Assembly: GCA_026119935.1 (NCBI GenBank)
Contig: JALRMH010000094.1
Coordinates: 1-37,592 of the forward strand
DNA: 37,592 bases
Origin: Endothia cerciana
Taxonomy: Eukaryota > Ascomycota > Sordariomycetes > Diaporthales > Cryphonectriaceae
Direction of reading: 5' to 3'
A model generated the notes under the pieces. It did no database searches. It was not told where the DNA came from and was given only the letters and a program-made list of their open reading frames with translations. The translations under genes and the position numbers were made by a program. This document shows, piece by piece, positions 29,559 through 37,592 of this stretch; position 1 is the stretch's first letter, and each line of letters begins with the position of its first letter.

Positions 29559-29974
29559 TGTAATGAGCACTGCCGTAATCCGAAGATTCCTTAGGTACTG
29601 ATTGGGTTTATGCTAACAAGAGCGATGTCAAAGTATAGGCCTTGAATACGGAAATGTAACTGGGTGTTTGATGCAAGTGTTCACTGCCTTTGGGGCTTCC
29701 AAGTGTGTGTGTACTTAGAACTTAGATTGACGACTGAAGAGCTATGTACAAGATCTATCTAATGGGGAATAAACGTGTCCTTTTTATATCCAGCTCTTCA
29801 GACCTGTTGGTAGTGTTGGTCCTGTTGGTCGTTGCTGGATCGCTTGGATATGTTGTCGATCCGACTGATCCGATATGTTGGATATGTTCCTGATCCTACA
29901 TATCCATCCGTAACCCTAACCCTTGCTTATGTAAGCCTTATTTTGGTCCCTAGGGTGTTGAACCCGTTCCCTGT
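29559..29974 (-). mobile_element. Truncated telobox LTR, target of a nested insertion
   Basis: Starts TGTAATGAGCACTGCC in reverse orientation and runs 416 bp, including CGTAACCCTAACCC near 29909. It stops about 30 bp short of its expected GGGTTATAACA end, exactly where the next LTR begins. The missing end is not found at the other side of the inserted element. Confidence 0.85.
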
Positions 29975-30386
29975 TGTTATAACCCATCCAACATGCAGGT
30001 CACAGAACAGGACACGAGTAACAGGGAACACGTGCCAGGGGTCCAACATCCTGACAAGGCACTGATTACGTAACCAAGGGTTAGGGTTAGTAGCGGATAG
30101 ATAGAATCGACATCGATCCTATCGATCTAGCAGGAACCACGACGAAGAGCTGGATATATAAGGACACGTTTATTACTAGTAGATAGATTCAGTATATAGC
30201 TCTTCAGTCGTTAATCTAAGTATTCATTTATTATATAATTAGATAGCCCTAAAGGCAGTGAACACTTGCATACTCATCAGGACTTATACGTTTCTGTATT
30301 CAAGGACTTACACTTCGATATCGCTCTTGTTAGCATAAAACCAATCAGTACTTAGGAATCTTAGGATTACTGCAGTGCTCATTACA
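29975..30386 (+). mobile_element. 5' LTR of the gypsy element (telobox family)
   Basis: Starts TGTTATAACCCATCCAACAT and ends GTGCTCATTACA, 412 bp, in the same orientation as the gag-pol that follows. It has AAGGGTTAGGGTTAG near 30074 and a TATATAAG box near 30157. It shows that the solo LTRs of this family derive from this gypsy element. Confidence 0.88.
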
Positions 30387-30447
30387 TTTTGACGACTCTT
30401 GTTCAAGAACGGTTCAGTGTATACCCCTTGAACAATACGGAAACACG

Positions 30448-32514
30448 ATGGCTCCCTAAACCCCAACTAGATCTGTCAGCGGCAGCGCTACTAACCTTAC
30501 TGACCAAATTGAAGCACTTACGAAGCGTATCAAGGAACTCGAGGAACAGAAGTCGAACAGCAAGGAGTTCTACTACAAGATAGAGGCTCCTGCGCCCTAC
30601 GGTAGAGAACGCTACACTCTCCAGGCCTTCTTGACCTAATGCAAGGCCTACTTCCACCACGAGGAAAAGAAGTTCCCGAAGGAAGCCGATAAGGTCATCT
30701 TCGCTAGAACCAGACTTAAGGGAGACGCGCTCACTTGGTTCGAGCCTACCCTAAGGAACTACTTCGAGTACGACGAACCCGAGCAGGACAAAAACACGAA
30801 ACACATCTTCCAGGATTTCGACAATCTCGAGCAAGCCCTCAAGGACACCTTCGGCGATACGGACGAACAACGCAAGGCGGAACGAGAACTCCTCAAACTC
30901 AAACAGACCAAGTCTGCGGCCAAGTACACCACGGAATTACGAAAGGCCTCGTCACACCTACAGTGGGACGATGCAGCTCTCATCGCTCAGTACTACAACG
31001 GGCTTAAGGACGAAGTCAAGGACGACCTCGCACGCGCCGAACGACCCACGAAGCTAGTAGACTTCATTGCGCTCGCTACGAAAATCGACGACAGACAGTA
31101 CGAACGAAGGTTGGAGAAACAAGGAAAGGCCTACGTCCCCTGGATCGCTCGCACACAAGCCAATACCGGGAAAAAGTACTAGCACAACAAAGGATCTGGT
31201 AACTAGGGACGACCTAGCACGGCCTATAGCAGAACCACATATGCAGGCCCTATGGAAATCGATGCGGCACACCGATATGAACAACAACGAATGAATGGCA
31301 ATATTAAATGCTTCAATTGCGGAAAGCATGGCCACTTCGCACAGGAATGCCGATAACCTAAGAAACCACGATAGCAACTAGTCCTAAAAGGACGACAGGC
31401 AAACACGGTAGAACGACAACTCAACGTTCTCACACGATATACAGACCGGTGCACTTGTATAGACACTAAGTGCCGGATTTATTACGAACCAGAAATTTAT
31501 TGCAACTGCTGTGTAGATTGTCCACTACACCCGGCAACCAACACCCCTGATCCCAATCGACTTCCGGAGCAAGCAGCGGACGACAATCATGACAGCCTCA
31601 GCTGGACGGCTTGCTACAATGATGACTGCGTACTGCACCTCAGCGAGAAAGAAGCATCAGGATGGTTCCCCAGGAACCTATGCCGGAACCAGCAGGAAAA
31701 GAAGAAACTCGGTCCCCTATACAACGAAGTACTCAGCAGCAACAACTCAGACTGCTCAGATACTATGGAACAAGTGTTTAGGGAACACCTATAAGAAAGA
31801 CAAGCGGCCAAGCAGCCTCTAGACAGCTGGGAAATAGAATCGTCAGAGACCCTTGATAACGACCCCACAATATTAAGACTAGGAGAAACTCTACAGTGAG
31901 TCCTCGACATAATAGAAGAAGAAGGATAACACGCCCAGGCTATACAACTCAACGCCAAGCATTGGATCCTAGGAATCCCGCTTAGACAAGCCATCACTAA
32001 GATTCGGTACTGCGACTGGTCAACCAAGAACGGAGAAGACCTCAGAATCTCCCCCAGACATCTCGATCATCACAAGGTTGGATGGACCTCATGCGTTTTT
32101 CACAACTGCATGACCCATCTATCCGACAAGGTCAACAACAATTGGTTTCCAACTAGACTAAAAGGAAACAGGCCCACAACACTCTACACCGAAGAAAACC
32201 TCAGATTCAAAACCAAAATCAACCAGCAATCGAGCTACGCGATCATCGGACTACCAGAACAATTTCCTGCGGAATGCATCGTCAGAAGGGACGAGTGGCG
32301 GAATTGCAAGCACGAAGAATGCGACATCCACGGCCTAAAGAAGATCAAAGACTAGCATCGAATCCAGCAACAGCAACAGGCCACCATTGAAAGGCTCAAA
32401 AGAGAGGATCAACAATACCTCCAGGAAACACAACACGAACACGGCCAAAAGGGAGCCAAGAAGCTCTCGCAGCAGGCGGCACGAGGAGCCCTAAAAGAGC
32501 AAAATCGCCTGTAA
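30448..32514 (+). pseudogene. Gypsy gag relic with CCHC zinc knuckle
   Basis: Starts ATG GCT CCC TAA, so the fourth codon is already a stop (CAA to TAA is the simplest origin). The frame then reads NLTDQIEALTKRIKELEEQK (coiled coil), the capsid-like KGDALTWFEPTLRNYFE, then ALKDTFGD...ELLKLKQTKSAAKYTTEL. The nucleocapsid knuckle CFNCGKHGHFAQEC is intact at 31309-31350. The following region carries extra Cys/His-rich and charged sequence before TAA at 32512. About ten stops interrupt the frame, mostly where Gln or Trp fits. Gag packages element RNA into virus-like particles. Confidence 0.82.
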
Positions 32515-35068
32515 GGGACAACAGACGATCAGGACCAGAGACACGGTCCCTTTATGCAACTCAGGGAGCTGACACAGCACATCTGATACTCAAGGCAGAA
32601 ATCAACAGAAAACAGTACAGCGCACTATTGGACAGTAGCGCCCAGGGAAACTTTATATCCCTACGAATCATCAACAGGGACAAGGTCCTATAGCACAAGA
32701 AAATAGAGACCTACGTACTCAGAACTATAGACAGAACGAACGTCGACTACAGCCAAGGTGTTATCGACATAGAGACTGATCACCTACTAGTCACGATCTG
32801 CGGCAAAACGACCTCTACTATGTTGGACATCATAGAAACAGCACAACACGAACTGATACTAGGAATACTATGGCTCAGGGAGCACAATCCTCGAATCGAT
32901 TGGACCACTAGCCAGATCTTATAGGACAATACTGTTACCCATGAGAAGGTCACAATCAAAGGCGAAGGATCGGATTCATTCACTGAAGCGCACTCTAAAA
33001 GCGAGGCCTCAAACGAACCTACTAGTACCTCTAAATCAGCAGGGCTGATGGCTTATAGAGAAGAACCAAGCAAGCGATGGACCTAACAAACTACGCCAGG
33101 GCATCAGCAGGTTACGAAAACAACGAGACAGCGACCCTCAGAAACACGGTCCGACTCGGAGCGACAACAGAAATGTGGACTCTGGAACCACAAAGAAATC
33201 TCACGACTAAAAGCACTAGATATCACAAGGAAATACGAAAGCCGAGCGGGGTACGACACCGCCCCTGACCTACGGAAAAGGTAAGCGGCAAACGAAAGAA
33301 AGAACGCTTAACGATACCTCCTATTCCTCTAGATAGCAGAAACGGAGAAGGACGGACCAGTACCAACATTCGCTGGAATACTACGAGAGTACCACGAATT
33401 CACGAAACTATTCCAAGGAAAGTTAGACACAGGACTTCCAGAACACGGCCTATACGACTATGAGATACCACTCAAAGAAAAGACACAACCGCAATTCTTC
33501 CCTATCTACAGACTCGACGAAGCACGACTAGAGGCACTCAGGGAGTACCTCGACGAAAATCTAAAAAAAGGATATATCAGACTATTATAATCACTAGCAG
33601 GATACCTAATCCTGTTTGTACTAAAGAAAAACAGCAAACTTAGACTCTGCGTAGATTACAGACAACTTAACAATATAACTATTAAAAATCGATACTCTCT
33701 ACTACTCTTTAAGGAAATCAGAGACTGACTACAAGGAGTATAATAGTTTATAGTATTAGACTTTAAGAAAGTATATGCGCACATCTGCATTAAGGAAGGA
33801 GAAGAATAGAAAATAGTATTCAGAACTCGCTATAGATACTACGAGTACCTGATTATGCCCTTTAGATTGACTAACGCACCTGCGTCCTTCTAAGAAATAA
33901 TTAATTATATCCTCCGCGAATTCTTAGACGTTATATACATCGTTTACCTCGACGACATCCTTATCTACTCTAAGACCCTTATAGAATATAAGCAACACGT
34001 GCAATAAATATTATAAACACTTTAGAATACACACCTCCTAGTAGAACTAACTAAGAGTTACTTCTATATTTAAAAGGTTAACTACCTTGGATATATAATT
34101 GAGCTAGGATATATTAGGATGCAGAAAGACAAGATATAAGTAATTAGGAATTAGCCTATATTTAAAAATATTAAGGACGTTAGAGCATTTCTCGGATATA
34201 TTAACTTCTACCGATAATTCATCAGCAAGTATAGCTAGATCGCAAAACCCTTTATAAACCTTACTAAAAAGGACCTACCCTTCTAATAGAATCAGGAAGA
34301 AAAACAGGCCTTCGAGATAATTAGAGAACTCGTCACTAAGGACCTAGTTCTAAAAGAAGCAGACCTATATAAGGAATTCGAGCTCTACACTGACTTATCA
34401 GACTATGCACTTAGCGCAGAACTCAACCAGCGCGACGAACAAGGACGGCTAAAGATAGTCGCTAACTTCTCAAAGAAACTTAATAGACCGGAACTATAAT
34501 ACAGCATACTAGATAAAGAACTTATAGCAATAGTGGAAGCATTCAAGGAATAGGAACACTACCTTATAGGTGCTAAACACACGATCAAGGTGTTTTCGGA
34601 CCACAAGAACCTCACCACATTCACAACAACAAAGAACCTCAACCGACGACAAGTAAGATAGGCAGAGTACCTATCCCAGTTTGACTTCAGAATCACCCAC
34701 ATCCAAGGCAAGGAAAATGCCAGAGCAGACGCTCTCAGCAGAAGAGCAGATCACCAGGACAAAATTAAGGAAGAAATACAGGATATCTTTATATTCGACG
34801 AACAAGGAGACCTCATCAACGCACACAGGGAACTCGCAGCAACCCTCAGAATAGGACCCCAAGAAAGGAACCCCGAACAAATAACCCCAGCAGAACAAGA
34901 CGAATATATCAAGGATGTACACAACGCCCCGGCACACGGACACCAGGGAGTCCGAGCCACCTACGAACGAATCAAGAGATACTGGAATCCGCCAGGTCTC
35001 AGGAAAAAGATCGAAAACATCCTACGAACATGCGACAGTTGTAAAAAGAACAAAATAGAACGACACAA
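32403..35068 (+). pseudogene. Gypsy pol relic: protease, RT, RNase H, partial integrase
   Basis: Opens in the -1 frame relative to gag and overlaps it by over 100 bases. Protease: LLDSSAQGNFIS, with DSS in place of DSG (one G-to-A change). RT: LRLCVDYRQLNN, MPFRLTNAPASF and the catalytic VYLDDILIYS, which is intact at 33942-33971. RNase H: FELYTDLSDYALSAEL and FSDHKNL. Integrase: HGHQGVRATYERIKRYWNPPG and CDSCKKNK, then a break at about 35068. Stops are dense at 33590-34320 and sparse on either side. Confidence 0.85.
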
Positions 35069-35085
35069 TGCTAGGAGGTGGCATA

Positions 35086-35573
35086 TGAGTCACCGAACAT
35101 AGAGAAGGTAAGTGAGTCATAATGTCAAGCTATTCTGAGAGCGATCGCTAGCTTGGTACTCACAAATCTTTAGCATCATTGAGTACCTCATGCCTATCCC
35201 GGTGTTATGTTATTACTCACTTTCAAGGCTATGCGATAAAGTCTCGCCCTTGAACATTTGATCTGGTTTTGTGAGGCTGTTCCATGCGCATTTCATCTGA
35301 GCCACGTTAGAATTTCACCAATAAACTTATCGTTGCAAGTGAGTCACATTAGCCTGCGTTGGCGAAACTAGATTTCGAGTCCATGATGATCTATTTTGCA
35401 TAACTTTACCTCGGACCATGCATCTTTAGCTACCCTCCTTCTATATCCCCATCGTATTATAGATTGCATCTAGATATGAGTCATGATAGTTTGCGCGACA
35501 TCCCCCAGGAACGTTTCGAGCTCCTCACGATGGTTAGGACTCGATCAGCTCGGAGGTGGTCAGCAATGACTCA
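35086..35573. promoter_or_regulatory. Cluster of five TGA(G/C)TCA sites
   Basis: TGAGTCA at 35086, 35113, 35340 and 35477, and TGACTCA at 35567. This is the consensus of Gcn4/AP-1-type bZIP factors. By chance fewer than one is expected in 500 bp. GGAGGTGG precedes the first and the last. No adjacent intact gene is clear, so it may be an internal signal of an unrecognised repeat. Confidence 0.4.
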
Positions 35574-35673
35574 CAAAACTACATAGGCAGAGCGTGGAAC
35601 GAACGGGACGATAGAGCTTCGCAAAAACTGATAGGTTCAGAAAAAGGCGGTGAGTGAATCGCACTGCTAGAAA

Positions 35674-35745
35674 TGTAGTGACCCATCCAACATGCAGGTC
35701 ACAAAGCAGGCCACCCGGAACAGCGGAGCGTGACACCAAGGAACA
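35674..35745 (+). mobile_element. 5' fragment of telobox LTR family
   Basis: TGTAGTGACCCATCCAACAT followed by GCAGGTCAC matches the LTR start at 29975. Similarity fades after about 70 bases and no telobox remains. Confidence 0.65.
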
Positions 35746-36169
35746 GATCCAGGAAAGATAACGGGGGGAGAACAGATTCAATCTGGATTTTAAATCATTG
35801 GGATGCAGGCCCGTAGGTTTAATCAAAAGTGAAAGAAGAAGGAGCTTTAAGTTCTTCCCAGGTAGTCGTAAGTACGGTAGGGGTTATTTTCGGTACTGTA
35901 TGCTGAAAATTCATGTTTGCAAAAGGTCCGTGCCAAGCGGGTTTTGACAGGTTCGCAGCCCGAGATTGCAACGGACAGCAGACAGACCCTTGATGTTATC
36001 ATGAATCATAAGCCATACCTTCTGCCCAAGCGAGCATGCGCTACAGTAGGCATTGTTCGTCCACTGCATCTATGATCAGCAGAAGCGCTAAACTAAAAAG
36101 TACAATGTTGATATCAACAGGGATAAACTTTCGGTGTATTTGTGATCTCAGGCTACGGATGAGGCTCTT

Positions 36170-36689
36170 TTGAATGACACGCTGTGCCTGCTGTACGTAG
36201 GTGGTTCGCTAAGGCAACCAGCTAATAATATAGAAAACTCTGAAGCTACTCTATCGCAGAAACATAGGTACATTTGTACCTTTCTACAAACGAATGGTTG
36301 CCTGCATGCATGCTTGCTGTGCACTATCAAGAAGATTGGTTTACTATATAAGGCCTATAGTGGCCTCGCTTTTGTAATACAACAATCTTCCTCTATTACT
36401 CTATCATTATTACCAGAAGAGCTTGAATTAGTATCTGAGTGAAGTCTATCTGATTTTTCTCCCTTAGCTCCCTGTGGCCAGCTATTTGTACATCTGTTCT
36501 ATAAAGCGTTCTCTCTCTCTCTCTCTCCCTGCGCACCACCGCTTCGAACCGCAACACAATAATTCTTCAGCAAGGCCGTGCCGCTCCCAGGTGTTGAGCC
36601 ATGACGCATATAAATGATTTCAATAAGGCCCTGTGCGAAGATCAAGGGTAAGAAAACAGTTCAGACCCAAAGTGCTATCCTTCAAATAT
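36170..36689. other. Unassigned stretch with one open frame and a CT microsatellite
   Basis: A 90-residue frame (36170-36442, plus; begins MNDTLCLLYVGGSLRQPANN, later LLPEELELVSE) has coding-like polar sequence but no recognised family and no clear promoter, so it is not called a gene. A (CT)n microsatellite lies at 36510-36527. Confidence 0.35.
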
Positions 36690-37592
36690 GCAAGTTTTCA
36701 GCTGAAAGATTATTACAAAATAAGAGGCGCGACGGCGAGGCGACAACACGCTGCAGCCTAGGCTAGTGCTGCCCAGGTTGCGGACGAGCAAGAACCAGCC
36801 TCTGTGATAGTTATAATTCCTCAGCCAGAGACGCAGCCTATCTCACAAGAGCAGCTTGTAACAGAGGTTAAGAGCATCTACGCTAGCCTTATAATAGTCG
36901 AGTCTAAGTATACCGAGGTCGATACTACCTAGAGCGCACAGCTAGATACTACTGCTAGTACTACTAAGCTTAATAATAAATAGTAGCAGGCCTTGATTAC
37001 TCTCTACTAGACGCTTCTTTATAAGTATTATAACTTCTTTCTCGCCTTATAGCACTCTTTTGCATCACCTGCTCTTTAATAGCTGTCTTAGAAGTATATA
37101 ATACTAGCTAGGATATAAAAATATAGTATCTATTTGTTCTTAAAGCTGCTTTAAGCCTGCCTGCCTAACTTGCTAGAGTATATATTAACCTTTATATACT
37201 TAGCCTACTTTATAATAGCTTTGCTTTACAAGACTATTCTATCCTTTAAGAATATTTAGATCGAGTGCTTAAGAGACTTTAGTAGGTATTATATAGTTAT
37301 TAAGGATAAGGATATTTATAATAAAAAGATCTAAGCTAGTATTAGCAGATATTAATATATAAAAGCTAGTAATAAAGCTTTTAAGACTAGCTGCTTTTAC
37401 TACTACTTTATAATTTTATTTAGGCTTAATACTTATTAGTAGCTCTTTTACTATTTAAAGAGCTTATATATTACTTACTTCTTTAAGTTTATATATAATA
37501 ATATTTTTACTTTTTTTAATTTTATTTTAAATAATAACTAGTATAACCTGCTAATCTTAGAGTTTACTTTTATTAAGTTATATATTATCTTC
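36690..37592 (+). pseudogene. EST1-type DNA/RNA-binding domain protein relic (runs off window)
   Basis: One plus-strand frame can be followed for about 800 bases without frame change. It goes from PASVIVIIPQPETQPISQEQL through a helical part (EVKSIYASLIIVESKYTEVD) to YILTFIYLAYFIIALLYK, then IECLRDFSRYYIVIKDKDIY and ASISRY*YIKASNKAFKTS. The last segments match the pattern of the Est1/SMG6-SMG7 domain, where a WxxCLGDLxRYR helix is followed by WYxKAxxxxPxxGRLYHxLA. Expected Trp, Gln and Arg codons are stops or Tyr/Cys, all explainable by C-to-T or G-to-A. Family members act in telomerase recruitment or nonsense-mediated decay; expanded fungal paralogues are uncharacterised. No frameshift is seen, so decay is by RIP alone. 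Confidence 0.68.

Larger units (their letters stand above)
29975..35068 (+). mobile_element. Ty3/gypsy retrotransposon, 3'-truncated and RIPped
   Basis: 5' LTR, gag, protease, RT, RNase H and the integrase zinc-binding domain are present in order. The integrase core and 3' LTR are absent. The break at about 35068 falls shortly after the HHCC motif (THE run ends DSCKKNK). Gag and pol occupy frames related by -1. Confidence 0.88.
35069..36169. other. Intergenic region with bZIP-like site cluster and LTR fragment
   Basis: No gene recognised. Five TGA(G/C)TCA words lie between 35086 and 35573. An inverted repeat CAAGCTA...TAGCTTG at 35127-35156 encloses GCGATCGC. A 5' LTR fragment follows at 35674. 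Confidence 0.45.

Noticed and set aside
14040..30100. Internal telomere tract marking a chromosome end
   Set aside because: Each TTAGGG word is only one to three units long and most lie at the same place inside LTRs, so they are element motifs rather than telomere arrays.
30735..31007. 90-codon plus-strand frame in the gag region
   Set aside because: The gag reading frame runs through the same bases in another phase and has clear capsid and zinc-knuckle motifs.

Overview
The window looks like an accessory, repeat-rich chromosome segment of a filamentous ascomycete (Pezizomycotina). Spliced genes with short 55-120 bp introns sit between very AT-rich blocks. Many relics show in-frame TAG/TAA stops where a Gln or Trp codon is expected, with purely transition-type decay; this is the signature of repeat-induced point mutation (RIP). 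The genus cannot be fixed from the sequence alone.

Layout. 1-1740: AT-rich RIP debris. 1993-3818 (minus): an intact three-exon PD-(D/E)XK nuclease-like protein. 4949-5519 (plus): a small two-exon MADS-box-like protein. 6775-7570: a broken, unrecognised gene that abuts a decayed Ty3/gypsy integrase fragment (minus). 8020-9860: AT-rich debris. 10234-12706: a RIP-killed DUF3435 tyrosine recombinase with C-terminal zinc fingers, the family of the Starship 'captain' enzymes. 12850-13230 (minus): an NLR-type WD-repeat relic. 13862-14039: a minisatellite. 15507-17850: a RIP-killed F-box gene split by a solo LTR. 17882-20085: a pogo/Fot1-type DNA transposon with perfect 43-bp inverted repeats. 20088-23461 (minus): a Tad1-like LINE. 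23462-24673: three solo LTR-like insertions in a row. 25292-26497 (minus): an intact 401-residue orphan protein. 26723-27165: a 221-bp tandem duplication. 27893-28580 (minus): the 3' end of a second LINE. 28611-29558 (minus): a J-domain-like relic split by another solo LTR. 29559-30386: two head-to-head LTRs. 30448-35068: a gypsy gag-pol that stops inside the integrase. 35069-36670: mostly non-coding, with a cluster of TGA(G/C)TCA sites. About 36690 to the window end: a heavily RIPped relic resembling the EST1-type DNA/RNA-binding domain.

Only three genes look usable: the PD-(D/E)XK protein, the MADS-like protein and the 401-residue orphan. The rest is a graveyard of mobile elements and of fast-evolving gene families (NLR, F-box, EST1-like, J-like). 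A dead DUF3435 recombinase beside NLR and orphan genes makes a decayed giant mobile element (Starship-like) a reasonable hypothesis, but no element ends were found. The dominant LTR family carries telomere-like TTAGGG motifs (teloboxes) upstream of its TATA box, which recurs through the right half.
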